Of a stretch of DNA of 64,000 nt, positions 33,820-42,461 are shown piece after piece. Within the stretch, counting starts at the first letter, position 1; the number at the start of each line of letters is the position of its first letter. The position numbers were made by a program, and so were the translations under genes. Under the pieces are notes generated by a model, which was not told where the DNA came from, did no database searches, and saw nothing but the letters and a program-made list of their open reading frames with translations. The stretch covers positions 124,001 to 188,000 of the forward strand of contig NZ_JADBED010000001.1 in NCBI RefSeq assembly GCF_014873955.1. The letters run 5' to 3'. The stretch comes from Nesterenkonia lutea. Lineage in GTDB: Bacteria; Actinomycetota; Actinomycetes; Actinomycetales; Micrococcaceae.

Positions 33820-34998
33820 GTGACAAGCGTTGACCCCAGCACGACCAGTTCTCCCCGCCGTTTCAGCGACCACACCACCGCGCGCGTCGGCGGTCCCGCC
33901 GGCCGCTGGATCCGCGCCGAGTCGCAGGCCCAGGCGATCGAGGTGCTCCGCGAGCACCCGCTGCCCGATGAGGATCAGCGCGAACACGGTCGCGACACCC
34001 TCATCGTGCTCGGCGGCGGCTCGAATCTGCTGGTCACCGAGGACGGCTTCCCCGGAACGGTGCTGCAGCTCGCCTTCACCGGCATCGACACCGAGGAGCA
34101 CAGCGCCGGCCGGGTGCTGCTGAGCGTGGCGGCAGGGCACGACTGGGACGACGTCGTCCGGTTCAGCGTTGCGCACGGCCTCACCGGTCTGGAGGCCCTC
34201 TCCGGCATTCCCGGGTCCACAGGTGCAGTGCCGGTGCAGAATGTCGGCGCCTACGGTGCTGAAGTCGCCCAGACGCTGAAGGACGTGCGGGCCTGGGACC
34301 GGGCGCGCGGAGAGCTGATCAGCTTCTCCAAGGAGCAGCTGCGGTTCGGCTACCGGGATTCGCTGCTCAAGCAGACCACCGTGCACGGCTCACCCCGCTA
34401 TGTGGTGCTCTCCGTGCGCTTCCTGCTGCAGAACCGTTCCGATGGGCTCTCGGCCCCGGTACGCTACGGCGAGTTGGCGAGGACGCTGGGCCTGGACGCC
34501 GAGAGCGCGGACCATGAGCGCCGCGCCCCGCTGGATCAGGTCCGCCGCACCGTGCTGAGACTGCGGGCAGGCAAGGGGATGGTGCTCAGTGAAGGCGACC
34601 ACGACACCTGGTCCACCGGGTCCTTCTTCACCAACCCCATCGTGCCCAGGGACAAGGCCGCCGCGCTTCCAGCCGACGCGCCGCAGTTCGCCGCAGGGGT
34701 CGACGACTCGGGCCGTCCGCTGGTGAAGCTCTCCGCGGCGTGGCTCATCGATCACGCGGGCTGCGGCAAGGGATTCGGACTCCCTGACGGGCCGGAGGCC
34801 GGACGCGGAGCCCAGGGCGTGGGACTCGCTGGCGGCCGTGCCTCACTGTCGACCAAGCACACGCTGGCGGTGACCAACCGCGGAGCTGCGACGACAGATG
34901 ATCTGCTCGCCGTGGCCCGCGCGGCTCGCGACCAGGTCAGCGCCACCTTCGGGATCACCATGCACCAGGAGCCCGTGCTGATCGGCCACTCGCTCTGA
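33820..34998 (+). CDS. murB: UDP-N-acetylenolpyruvoylglucosamine reductase
   Basis: FAD enzyme reducing the enolpyruvyl group in peptidoglycan precursor synthesis. FAD-binding motifs: LIVLGGGSNLLVTEDGFPG, GLEALSGIPGSTGAVPVQNVGAYG, and the catalytic-region TGSFFTNPIV with the serine proton donor. The C-terminal domain ends MHQEPVLIGH, with the family's glutamate. 392 residues from the chosen GTG. A longer frame from a GTG overlapping the ABC ATPase stop (33745) would add 25 residues ([13 protein letters not shown]...) that look non-conserved; the -10 box favours the shorter form. Convergent with asd. Confidence 0.92.
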   Translation: MTSVDPSTTSSPRRFSDHTTARVGGPAGRWIRAESQAQAIEVLREHPLPDEDQREHGRDTLIVLGGGSNLLVTEDGFPGTVLQLAFTGIDTEEHSAGRVLLSVAAGHDWDDVVRFSVAHGLTGLEALSGIPGSTGAVPVQNVGAYGAEVAQTLKDVRAWDRARGELISFSKEQLRFGYRDSLLKQTTVHGSPRYVVLSVRFLLQNRSDGLSAPVRYGELARTLGLDAESADHERRAPLDQVRRTVLRLRAGKGMVLSEGDHDTWSTGSFFTNPIVPRDKAAALPADAPQFAAGVDDSGRPLVKLSAAWLIDHAGCGKGFGLPDGPEAGRGAQGVGLAGGRASLSTKHTLAVTNRGAATTDDLLAVARAARDQVSATFGITMHQEPVLIGHSL

Positions 34999-35016
34999 GC
35001 TGAGCTGAGCTGGGCT

Positions 35017-35046
35017 GGGCTGGGCTGAGCAGCCGGAGCCCAGCCC
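35017..35046. terminator. Hairpin between convergent murB and asd
   Basis: GGGCTGGGCT and its complement around a 10-nt loop. It is embedded in a GAGCT/GGGCT pentamer run (about 34995-35030). Two copies of GAGGAACAGTC follow at 35065-35087. Confidence 0.6.
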
Positions 35047-35090
35047 GGCCCGGCCGGCCCAGCCGAGGAACAGTCGAGGAACAGTCGAGC

Positions 35091-36299
35091 TCAGAGCCTG
35101 CCGACGGCGATCAGCAGCATGCGGCGCAGCGGCTCGGCGGCGCCCCAGAGAAGCTGGTCGCCCACGGTGAATGCGGAGATGTACTCCGGGCCCATCTCGA
35201 GCTTGCGGACCCGACCCACCGGCACGTCCAGGGTGCCGGTCACGGCCACCGGGGTCAGCTGGGCCACGGTGGCGTCCTTCTCATTGGGCACCAGCTTGGC
35301 CCATTCAGTGCCGGAGTCGATGATCTCCTCGATCTCGGCGAGCGGAATGTCTTCACGCAGCTTCAGCGTCAGCGCCTGGGAGTGCGAGCGCAGCGCGCCC
35401 ACTCGCACGCAGAGCGAGTCGAACGGCACGGCGGCACCGCGGCCCGAGACTCCCGGGGCGAGGTTCTCACCGCGGCCGAGGATCTTGTTGGTCTCCACCC
35501 CGGCCTTCCACTCCTCCTTGGCCACACCGTTGCCGAGATCGGCGTCGATCCAGGGGATGAGCGATCCCGCCAGCGGCACGCCGAACTGAGAGGCGTCGAG
35601 ACCGCTCTGCTGGGCCGCCAGCACGGCACGATCGATGTCGAGGATGGCCGAGGCGGGATTCTCCATCTCCTCGGCCACGGCGGAGTGCAGGGCCCCGAAC
35701 TGGGCGAGCAGCTCCCGCATATGCTTGGCGCCGCCGCCGGAGGCTGCCTGGTAGGTCATGGCGGTGCCCCATTCGACCAGGTCCTGCTTGAAGAGCCCGC
35801 CGAGGCCCATGAGCATGTTGGAGACCGTGCAGTTGCCGCCGATGAACTCCTTCACCCCTGCCTTCAGCCCGGCGTCGATGACGTCCCGATTGATGGGGTC
35901 CAGCGCGATGATCGAGGTGTCTGCCATCCGGAGGGTGGAGGCGGCGTCGATCCAGAGCCCCTGCCATCCTGCGGCGCGCAGCTTGGGGTAGACCTCACTG
36001 GTGTAGTCGCCGCCCTGGGCGGTGACGATGATCGGAAGCTTGACCAGGTTCTCCAGATCGAAGGCATCCTGCAGGACGGTCTCCTCCGGAGTGACACCTT
36101 CGAAGCTCGGAGCCTGGCCTCCGGCATTGGAGGTGGAGAAGAACACCGGGTTGATGTGGGCGAAGTCTCCCTGATCGAGCATGCGGCCGATCAGCACGGA
36201 GCCGACCATGCCGCGCCATCCGATCAGACCCACGGAGGGGGTCTCGCCGGCGACGGCGGAAAGGGCAGGGGACGCTGAAGCGAAAGCGGCAGATGTCAT
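35091..36299 (-). CDS. asd: Aspartate-semialdehyde dehydrogenase (proteobacterial-type)
   Basis: A 402-residue enzyme reducing aspartyl phosphate to aspartate semialdehyde, the branch to lysine/diaminopimelate, threonine and methionine. NADP motif [19 protein letters not shown], catalytic cysteine in [17 protein letters not shown], substrate block [17 protein letters not shown], and the histidine in [18 protein letters not shown]. These strings match the E. coli-type Asd closely, not the shorter type common in Corynebacterium and Mycobacterium. The first ~18 residues ([18 protein letters not shown]) are an added tail. A TACCCT box lies 6 nt before the ATG (complement of 36306-36311), suggesting leaderless mRNA. 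Confidence 0.93.
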   Translation of the reverse strand: MTSAAFASASPALSAVAGETPSVGLIGWRGMVGSVLIGRMLDQGDFAHINPVFFSTSNAGGQAPSFEGVTPEETVLQDAFDLENLVKLPIIVTAQGGDYTSEVYPKLRAAGWQGLWIDAASTLRMADTSIIALDPINRDVIDAGLKAGVKEFIGGNCTVSNMLMGLGGLFKQDLVEWGTAMTYQAASGGGAKHMRELLAQFGALHSAVAEEMENPASAILDIDRAVLAAQQSGLDASQFGVPLAGSLIPWIDADLGNGVAKEEWKAGVETNKILGRGENLAPGVSGRGAAVPFDSLCVRVGALRSHSQALTLKLREDIPLAEIEEIIDSGTEWAKLVPNEKDATVAQLTPVAVTGTLDVPVGRVRKLEMGPEYISAFTVGDQLLWGAAEPLRRMLLIAVGRL

Positions 36300-36317
36300 G
36301 TTTCCAGGGTAGCGGAG

Positions 36318-36584
36318 TCAGTTCCGACCGTCAGGGCCGGCCTCGGAGGCCCCGCGCAGCAGCCGACGGCGCGAAAGGTGTGCCCAGAGCCCGCCGGCCA
36401 CCCAGATCTGCGCGACGAAGAGGAAGCCGAGCCCCGGCACCAGCCGGTCATTGAGCACCAGGATGAACCCCAGGGTGACCGTGACCAGCGCCAGGATCGG
36501 CAGGACCAGGTAGCCACCCAGTCCCAGCATCAGCAGCCGGCTCGAGTTCTCCCGCGCAGGGTCCGGAGGGGTGTTCTCAGTCAT
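36318..36584 (-). CDS. Small two-helix membrane protein
   Basis: 88 residues with two hydrophobic segments (about 18-42 and 48-68) and a basic tail. No family recognised. The ATG overlaps the dfrA stop by one base (TGATG); a GTG one codon earlier is equally possible. It is the third gene of thyA-dfrA and may simply ride on that operon. Confidence 0.65.
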   Translation of the reverse strand: MTENTPPDPARENSSRLLMLGLGGYLVLPILALVTVTLGFILVLNDRLVPGLGFLFVAQIWVAGGLWAHLSRRRLLRGASEAGPDGRN

Positions 36585-37189
36585 CACAGACCTTGCTCCA
36601 CCGATTCAGCTCGGTGCTGACCCGCATCTGCTGGGTCCTCGGTGCTGGCCCGTCGGCGGTGGGTCTCGATGTGGTACTCCAGTCCCTGCGTGCTGCGGTG
36701 GGTTCCGTTCGCGGGCTCGCGGCGCGAGAGCTCCCACTCCTCGGGAAGCCGCGGTGCGCGGGTGTCCCCGGAGGCGGCCGTCTGGATCACCGTGATGACC
36801 GCGAGCTGCGCCAGCGAGCGCTCCACCGCCTCGGCATAGACCCGGCCTCCCCCGATGATCCAGATCCGCGCCGTGCCGAAGGAGGCGGCGAGCCCGAGTC
36901 CGGCGTCCAGGCTGGCGACGGTGTGCCCGCCGCGCCTGGTGATCTCCTCGGCGGCCGTCGGATCACCGGTGATCACGATGTTCTCCCTGCCGGGCAGCGG
37001 ACGGAACCGCTCGGGGAAGGACTCCCAGGTCCTTCGTCCCATGACCACCGGGGATCCCCGCGTCTGCTCCTTGAAATGAGCGAGGTCCTCCGGCAGATGC
37101 CAGGGCATGCTTCCGTCCGCGCCGATCACCCCGGTCGGCGTCTGCGCCCAGATCATGCCGATCTCGGGAACGTTGATCTGCGATGTCAT
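36584..37189 (-). CDS. folA: Dihydrofolate reductase
   Basis: A 201-residue enzyme restoring tetrahydrofolate after thymidylate synthesis. Motifs: [31 protein letters not shown] with the catalytic acidic residue, [22 protein letters not shown] and [13 protein letters not shown]. About 35 extra residues at the C-terminus are charged and not part of the domain. It overlaps thyA by ATGA, so the two products of one pathway step are coupled. Confidence 0.94.
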   Translation of the reverse strand: MTSQINVPEIGMIWAQTPTGVIGADGSMPWHLPEDLAHFKEQTRGSPVVMGRRTWESFPERFRPLPGRENIVITGDPTAAEEITRRGGHTVASLDAGLGLAASFGTARIWIIGGGRVYAEAVERSLAQLAVITVIQTAASGDTRAPRLPEEWELSRREPANGTHRSTQGLEYHIETHRRRASTEDPADAGQHRAESVEQGL

Positions 37190-37995
37190 ACGGCGACGGG
37201 TGCCTTGATCCCGGGATGGTGCTGGTAGTCGCGGATCTCGAAGTCCTCGAGCTCATAGTCGAAGATCGAGTCTGGTCGGCGGGTGAACTCCAGCCGCGGA
37301 GCCGGGAACGGGGCGCGGGAGAGCTGCTGGCGCACCTGGTCCTGGTGATTGTCGTAGATGTGGCAGTCTCCGCCGGTCCAGATGAACTCGCCGGGCTCGA
37401 GGCCCACCTGCTGGGCCACCATCCGTGTCAGCAGCGCGTAGGAGGCGATGTTGAAGGGCACGCCGAGGAACATGTCTGCGCTGCGCTGGTACAGCTGGCA
37501 GGAGAGTCTGCCGTCGGCGACATGGAACTGGAACATGATGTGACAGGGAGGCAGCGCCATCTCCTGGATCTGGGCGGGATTCCAGGCGGTGACCAGGTGG
37601 CGGCGCGAATCCGGGTCGGTCTTCAGCGAAGTGATGAGAGCCTCGATCTGGTCGATGTCCTCCCCGGAGCCGGTGGGCCAGGAGCGCCACTGCACGCCGT
37701 AGATGGGGCCGAGCTCGCCGTCGGCATCGGCCCATTCGTTCCAGATCCGCACGCCGCGCTCCTGCAGCCAGCGAGCGTTGGAGTCCCCTCGGAGGAACCA
37801 GAGCAGCTCCAGCGCCACGGACTTGAAGTGCACCCGCTTGGTGGTGATCAGGGGGAAGGACTCTGCGAGATCGAACCGGATCTGGCGTCCGAAGACGCTG
37901 GTGGTGCCGGTCCCGGTGCGGTCAGACTTGGCGGTGCCGGAGTGCAGCACATCGGCGAGCAGGTCCTCGTACGGGGTGGGGATGGTCGAGTTCAC
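37186..37995 (-). CDS. thyA: Thymidylate synthase
   Basis: A 269-residue enzyme making dTMP from dUMP. Family motifs: [20 protein letters not shown] near the start, [25 protein letters not shown], the active site [13 protein letters not shown] with the nucleophilic cysteine, [20 protein letters not shown] and the C-terminal APVAV. The open frame reaches an ATG four codons upstream, but that ATG lies inside a TATGCT -10 box; a GTG 7 nt after the box gives [17 protein letters not shown], which matches the family start. Leaderless translation is therefore likely. Confidence 0.93.
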   Translation of the reverse strand: MNSTIPTPYEDLLADVLHSGTAKSDRTGTGTTSVFGRQIRFDLAESFPLITTKRVHFKSVALELLWFLRGDSNARWLQERGVRIWNEWADADGELGPIYGVQWRSWPTGSGEDIDQIEALITSLKTDPDSRRHLVTAWNPAQIQEMALPPCHIMFQFHVADGRLSCQLYQRSADMFLGVPFNIASYALLTRMVAQQVGLEPGEFIWTGGDCHIYDNHQDQVRQQLSRAPFPAPRLEFTRRPDSIFDYELEDFEIRDYQHHPGIKAPVAV

Positions 37996-38002
37996 GGACC
38001 AC

Positions 38003-38008
38003 AGCATA
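38003..38008 (-). promoter_or_regulatory. -10 box of the thyA-folA operon
   Basis: TATGCT on the minus strand, 7 nt before the GTG start. It overlaps an upstream in-frame ATG and so argues against that ATG as the start. Confidence 0.5.
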
Positions 38009-38047
38009 CCGGGGCAGGCCCGCGGCTCCTACGTCACCCTCCTGCGC

Positions 38048-38380
38048 TCAGGCGCTGGCCTGCTGGGAGCGGTACTCGGGGTAGCGACGCAGATAGGCGT
38101 CGATATAGGTGCACTCGGAGGCGAAGAGCCTGCCTTCTTCCTTGAAGGTGTCCAGCAGCAGGGTCACCAGGCAGCGGGCGTAGCCCTGGCGGCCATGCTG
38201 CGGGTGCACGATCGTGTGCTGGAGCAGCGTCACCTCCTGCCCGCGCAGCGTCTCGGGGACGAAGCCGATGAAGCCGATGAAGGTGCGCTGGTCGTTGATG
38301 CTGTCCCAGAGCTCGGCACGACCGCGATCCTCGTCGATGCGGAGTTCGGCGGTGGGGTGGACGTTCTTCTGCGCACTCAT
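38048..38380 (-). CDS. GNAT-family N-acetyltransferase (short, YjdJ/Acetyltransf_CG type)
   Basis: A 110-residue compact GNAT-fold protein. The acetyl-CoA segment LLQHTIVHPQHGRQGYARCLVTLLL (pattern V-x-P-x-x-x-G-x-G/x-A) is followed by ASECTYIDAYLRRYPEYR, which matches the C-terminal CS-Y-x-x-x-Y/F-x-x-x-P pattern of this small group. Substrate unknown. A CTGACA/TAGTCT promoter with 17-bp spacing ends 6 nt before its ATG. Confidence 0.78.
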   Translation of the reverse strand: MSAQKNVHPTAELRIDEDRGRAELWDSINDQRTFIGFIGFVPETLRGQEVTLLQHTIVHPQHGRQGYARCLVTLLLDTFKEEGRLFASECTYIDAYLRRYPEYRSQQASA

Positions 38381-38386
38381 GGACCG

Positions 38387-38415
38387 AGACTACCGTCACA
38401 TCCATGCTCTGTCAG
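38387..38415 (-). promoter_or_regulatory. Promoter of the short GNAT gene
   Basis: On the minus strand CTGACA, 17 bp, TAGTCT, then 6 nt to the ATG. This is the best-formed example of the leaderless arrangement in the window. Confidence 0.7.
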
Positions 38416-38430
38416 GGGTCTGCGAAGGGT

Positions 38431-39459
38431 TCAGTCCTCGAAAGGCTCGTAGACCTCGAGGGCAACGATCTCTCCGCCGCGATCCATCGCCTGCTGGGCG
38501 ACCAGCACCGCGCCAGGACGCAGATAGGGGTCCTCATCGGGCATGGCGCTGCCAAGCTCGGGCGTCTGGAACCAGGCGTTCATCGTCTCGAGGATCAGCG
38601 GCAGCACGGGGCGGTGGGTGCAGATCAGGGTGGGAAGCAGCAGCTCGAGGCAGCGACGAGTCCGGGCCCTGGTCCGTTCCGGGTGGGCCTCGGCACGCTT
38701 CTCGGTGAGCGACTTGCGGTAGGTGGCCCGGTTGCGGTGGGCCTTCACATAGGGCGCGATGGTCTCCTCGCAGCGCTTCCATGGGCTGGACTCGAGGTGT
38801 CGGGGCCGCCAGCAGATCAGCAGCCGCTCCACTGAGCGGGCCTGCCGCTTGCCGGTGGCCGCAAGCGGACGTTCGGACTCGGCGCGGGACCAGGAGGAGC
38901 GCGGCTTGGCCTTGGCGTGGCGCAGCACGATGAACGGCAGCGTGTGCAGACGCTGCTGCTCGTGCAGGCTCTCAAGCTCGTCCAGCGGGAGCACGTCTCC
39001 ACGATTGGTGAGCATCTCCCGAGCGCGGGCGACGTCGACCCAGACAGTCTCGTCCACCTCATCACCGTCAGGGACGGGGGTGCCCTCTGCGACCTGCGCG
39101 GCCCAGTACCAGACTTCTTTGGTCTTGCCGCCGTTCGCCCTGCTCGCACCGTTGCCGCGGGCCTTGCCCACCGAGTATCGGGTGATCGGCAGGGGCATGC
39201 CCAGACGCACCTTCAGCCCGATCTCCTCGCGCACCTCCCGAACGGCGCATTCAGGAAGGGTCTCACCCTCATCGAGCTTGCCCTTGGGGAAGGACCAGTC
39301 GTCGTAGCGCTGCCGGTGAATCAGCAGGACCTCGAGCTCGCCGCGGCGCAGCCGCCAGCACAGCGCTCCTGCGGCCAGTATCTCGGCATCGGTGCCGTCA
39401 TCGGAGACCGTGACAGTTCGGCGGCGGGGGACCTTGATCATGGTCTCGGGGGAGCTCAC
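38431..39459 (-). CDS. Nudix hydrolase fused to a histidine-phosphatase domain (MutT1-like)
   Basis: 342 residues. The N-terminal Nudix domain has the complete box GKLDEGETLPECAVREVREEIGL (about residues 60-82). The C-terminal domain begins IVLRHAKAKPRSSW, the RHG-type catalytic histidine of the SixA/phosphoglycerate mutase family, with LICTHRPVLPLIL as the second histidine. This order is that of mycobacterial MutT1, which hydrolyses 8-oxo-dGTP/GTP and diadenosine polyphosphates. The GTG start (VSSPETMIKVPRRR) is 8 nt after a TATCTT box; the ATG six codons later is an alternative. Confidence 0.88.
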   Translation of the reverse strand: MSSPETMIKVPRRRTVTVSDDGTDAEILAAGALCWRLRRGELEVLLIHRQRYDDWSFPKGKLDEGETLPECAVREVREEIGLKVRLGMPLPITRYSVGKARGNGASRANGGKTKEVWYWAAQVAEGTPVPDGDEVDETVWVDVARAREMLTNRGDVLPLDELESLHEQQRLHTLPFIVLRHAKAKPRSSWSRAESERPLAATGKRQARSVERLLICWRPRHLESSPWKRCEETIAPYVKAHRNRATYRKSLTEKRAEAHPERTRARTRRCLELLLPTLICTHRPVLPLILETMNAWFQTPELGSAMPDEDPYLRPGAVLVAQQAMDRGGEIVALEVYEPFED

Positions 39460-39473
39460 GAGGAACCAAGATA

Positions 39474-40556
39474 TCAGTCGCGGTCAGTGGTGTGTTCGTC
39501 GGCGGGAGCGTACATGGTGTCCGCGTCCCATTTGGTGAATCCCAGCTTCTTGTACAGCTCCACGGCAGCCGTGTTGTCCGCGTCCACGTAGAGCATGATC
39601 GCGTCGAGCCCAGCCCGGTGAAGGTGCTCGATCCCGGCCAGGGTCAGGCTGCGCCCGAGTCCGCGTCCCTGTGCGGAGGGAACGACGCCGACCACGTAGA
39701 CCTCGCCGAGGCCGGGGTCCTGGACCTTGGTCCAGTGGAAACCCAGGAGCTGGTCACCTTCGTAGGCCAGCAGGAACCCCGCGGGATCGAACCAGTCCTC
39801 CTGCATGCGCGCATGCAGGTCCTCCAGGGTCAGCCGACCCTGCTCCGGGTGATCGGCGAAGGCCGCCGCATTGGCGGCGAGCCAGGCTTCGTCATCGACT
39901 CCGGGCCTGAAGCTGCGCAGCGTCACCGAGGCGGGAAGCTCCGGGGACGGGGCCTCGTCCAGCGTGGTCAGTCGCATGCGCCAGAGCTCTCGCACCGGTC
40001 TCCAGTCGTAGCGCCGGGCGAGCCGCGCGGCCGCGTCGTGCTCGCCATGAGCCCAGGCGCGCCGCATCCTGCCCGAAGCGCTTGTGAGCACCTGAGAGGT
40101 CAGCGTCCGGACCAGAGCGGTGCCGATCCCGCGCTGCCGGCAATTGGGCCTGACCACCAGCTCCAGCACATCAGGGACACCTTCGCCGCCTTCGACGACG
40201 ACGCCCGCCCCGGCCAGCAGCCGCGTCTCTGTGGAGGGGTCGGTCCAGGCATAGGCGATGTGAAGCGGACTGCGCCCTGTCCCGTCCGGCTCCGGACCAG
40301 CTCCGGCACCGGATTCAGCACCGGATTCAGCGCCGGATACACCGCCGGATTCAGCGCGGGACTCGGCCGCTCGCCGGTCGGATGCCCGGTGCAGCTCGAC
40401 AAGGGTCTGCTCGGAGAACGGGGGGTTCGCGTCGGCTTCAGCAGAGACCGCCGCGAGCTCCAGCAGAGCCTGGTGCAGGTCGGCCCCCGGTGCTCCGCTG
40501 CTCAGCTCGACCACTGTCTGATCTGGATCCTCTGGGGTGACATCCGTGGTGCTCAT
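39474..40556 (-). CDS. mshD: Mycothiol synthase
   Basis: A 360-residue double-GNAT acetyltransferase adding the acetyl group in the last step of mycothiol synthesis, an actinobacterial thiol. The C-terminal acetyl-CoA site reads VYVVGVVPSAQGRGLGRSLTLAG and ends ALDAIMLYVDADN-TAAVELYKKLGF-like (LYVDADNTAAVELYKKLGFT). The N-terminal half has the weaker site VRPNCRQRGIGTALVR. About residues 66-90 are a SGAESGAESGA repeat encoded by four 12-bp units. Adjacent to glnR in the same orientation, as in mycobacteria. Confidence 0.93.
   Translation of the reverse strand: MSTTDVTPEDPDQTVVELSSGAPGADLHQALLELAAVSAEADANPPFSEQTLVELHRASDRRAAESRAESGGVSGAESGAESGAGAGPEPDGTGRSPLHIAYAWTDPSTETRLLAGAGVVVEGGEGVPDVLELVVRPNCRQRGIGTALVRTLTSQVLTSASGRMRRAWAHGEHDAAARLARRYDWRPVRELWRMRLTTLDEAPSPELPASVTLRSFRPGVDDEAWLAANAAAFADHPEQGRLTLEDLHARMQEDWFDPAGFLLAYEGDQLLGFHWTKVQDPGLGEVYVVGVVPSAQGRGLGRSLTLAGIEHLHRAGLDAIMLYVDADNTAAVELYKKLGFTKWDADTMYAPADEHTTDRD
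40309..40356 (+). repeat. Four 12-bp tandem repeats inside mshD
   Basis: Units CCGGATTCAGCA, CCGGATTCAGCG, CCGGATACACCG and CCGGATTCAGCG on the plus strand. They encode the Ser-Gly-Ala-Glu repeats near the N-terminus and keep frame. Confidence 0.8.
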
Positions 40557-40657
40557 GGGCTCACTGTATCGGAGCCGCTGGTCGCGGTCACCAGGTTCCC
40601 CGGCGACCGGTCTGCCCGGCGGCGGTGCCGGATCAAGGGCCCGGCACGCGCAGGGAA

Positions 40658-41368
40658 TCAGGCCGCGTCGACGCCGTCGTCCTGTCCGGATGGGCCGGCC
40701 GTGCTGGGGGCATCGGTCCCGCTGACCACCAGGCGGTACCCCACATTGCGCACCGTGCCGATGAGTGATTCGTGGTCCGGGCCGAGCTTGGCGCGCAGTC
40801 GGCGAATGTGGACGTCCACGGTCCGGGTGCCGCCGAAGTAGTCGTAGCCCCAGACGTCGTGCAGCAGGCGGTCGCGGGTGAAGACCTGGCCCGGATGCAG
40901 AGCCAGGTGCTTGAGCAGCTCGAACTCCTTATAGGTCAGGTTCAGCAGGCGCCCGTTGATGGTGGCCATATAGGTGGTCTCATCGATGGTGATCCCTCCG
41001 GCACGGATCTCTCCCACCGTCGTCTCCTCGGGGGTCTCCACGGCGGCCAGCCGGATGCGCGCGTCGACCTCGCCGGGGCTGGCCTCTCCGAGGATGAAGT
41101 CGTCGGCCTGCCAGGACTCGTTGAGCGTGGGCAGCCCCGCCTCGGTGACGATCACCAGCACGGGGGAGAGCATGGAGGACTTCACGAGCTGGCACAGCGA
41201 CCTCGCATGCGCCAGCTTGTTCCGTGCGTCGATCAGGGTCACATCGACGTTCGGCGCCCGCACGATCGAAGAGGCCTCCGCCGGGAAGGTCCGGATCCGG
41301 TGGGTGAGCAGCTCCAGCGACGGAAGTGCGTCGTCGGGGGCGTCTGAGAGCAGCAGAACGTGAGCCAT
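40658..41368 (-). CDS. glnR: GlnR-type OmpR-family nitrogen regulator
   Basis: A 236-residue response-regulator-like protein. The receiver (residues 1-120) lacks the usual acidic pocket: only DVTLIDARN (Asp47) resembles a phospho-site, as in GlnR proteins that work unphosphorylated. The winged helix (about 130-220) shows LNLTYKEFELLKHLALHPGQVFTRDRLLHDVWGYDYFGGTRTVDVHIRRLRAKLG and VRNVGYRLV. Position next to mshD supports GlnR, the global activator of nitrogen assimilation in actinobacteria. It would be expected to control the nitrate genes in this window. AAGGAG lies before the ATG. The Ala/Gly/Asp-rich tail is not conserved. Confidence 0.85.
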   Translation of the reverse strand: MAHVLLLSDAPDDALPSLELLTHRIRTFPAEASSIVRAPNVDVTLIDARNKLAHARSLCQLVKSSMLSPVLVIVTEAGLPTLNESWQADDFILGEASPGEVDARIRLAAVETPEETTVGEIRAGGITIDETTYMATINGRLLNLTYKEFELLKHLALHPGQVFTRDRLLHDVWGYDYFGGTRTVDVHIRRLRAKLGPDHESLIGTVRNVGYRLVVSGTDAPSTAGPSGQDDGVDAA

Positions 41369-41583
41369 GCATGACTCCTTCCCCTTGGGTCACTGTGGTC
41401 ACCGGGCCCCGAGGGTCCCCTCCGCATCGGAAGCTGAATCCGTTGCGACTGCCGCCCTCGCCAGGTGCTTCGGCGAGGGCCGACGGCGGTGATTGCGGTC
41501 ATGACTGCCACACATTCCACAATGTGAAAACGTGATTCAGCGATCTGGAGATGAGTATAGGCGACGTGTGGAGCGCCGACCTC

Positions 41584-41597
41584 TAGGATGGCCTGTT
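41584..41597 (+). promoter_or_regulatory. -10 box for a leaderless membrane-protein transcript
   Basis: TAGGAT, 8 nt, then GTG. There is no purine-rich ribosome site before the GTG. Confidence 0.45.
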
Positions 41598-42443
41598 GTG
41601 AAGTACATCCCGGTGGCCGCCTCCTCCCTGTTCGCAGCGACTGCGCTCGCCCTCGCCTCCTGGGCCGGGACCTTCACGACGACGCTGGTGGCCTGCGTGC
41701 TCTGCGTGTTCATCGCCCTCGGCTGGCCGCAGCTGATGGGAGTCGCGGCCAGACGGTCGCTCTCTGCGGTCATCGCCTCAGCAGGTGTCATCGCCGTGCT
41801 GGGCGCGGCCGTGGTGGGCACCGCAGACGATCTGTTCTTCTGGTCCTCGGTGGCGCTCGCCTTCGGGGTGATGAGCGTCTTCCTGATCCAGGTGCTGCGC
41901 GGCACGGGACGCCCGCACCGGCTGGAGTCCACCATCGGCGCCTGTGCCGGAGTGGTGATCGCCACCACGACTGCGGGCTGGGTGGCGGGGCTGCGCTACC
42001 CCGTGGAGCTGGCCGACGCCGCCGGCGGGGAGGACGCCACGGGCATTCTGGCGGTGCGGGGACTGTTCGCCGTGGAGAACTCCACGCTGCTGGCCGTGAC
42101 CGGGGCATCCGGTGAGCTCGCCGTGGTGACCCTCGCTGCCGGGACCCTCGTGGCGGGCACAGTGTTGGCGGCCGTGCCGCTGCGCAACGCGCTCGCGATG
42201 CCCCTGGTGGTCATCGGCAGCGTGGCGGCTGCGATCGGCATGACCCTGGCCTGGGGCGAGCTGACGCTGCTCTTCGCCGGAACGATCGGTCTGGTGGCTG
42301 GACTGCTGCTGGCCTCCTTCCGCCGATTCCTGATGGCGCAGGGTCCGCCGCAGGGGATTCTCTCCGGCATTGCGGTGGGCGCGGCACCCATCGCCGCGAT
42401 GGGCGCGCTGACGTACTTCACGGAGCGTCTGCTGCTGGTGTGA
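41598..42443 (+). CDS. Polytopic membrane protein of unknown function
   Basis: 281 residues from a GTG giving VKYIPVAASSLFAATALALASW, with about eight hydrophobic helices across its length and few charged residues. No transport or enzyme motif is recognised. The reading frame extends 22 codons upstream, but that part is charged, unlikely as a membrane start, and crosses the -10 box. Homologues of this shape occur next to glnR in related genera, to my recollection, but no role is known. A 44-residue membrane protein follows. Confidence 0.72.
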   Translation: MKYIPVAASSLFAATALALASWAGTFTTTLVACVLCVFIALGWPQLMGVAARRSLSAVIASAGVIAVLGAAVVGTADDLFFWSSVALAFGVMSVFLIQVLRGTGRPHRLESTIGACAGVVIATTTAGWVAGLRYPVELADAAGGEDATGILAVRGLFAVENSTLLAVTGASGELAVVTLAAGTLVAGTVLAAVPLRNALAMPLVVIGSVAAAIGMTLAWGELTLLFAGTIGLVAGLLLASFRRFLMAQGPPQGILSGIAVGAAPIAAMGALTYFTERLLLV

Positions 42444-42461
42444 AGTTGTACACTTTGACCC

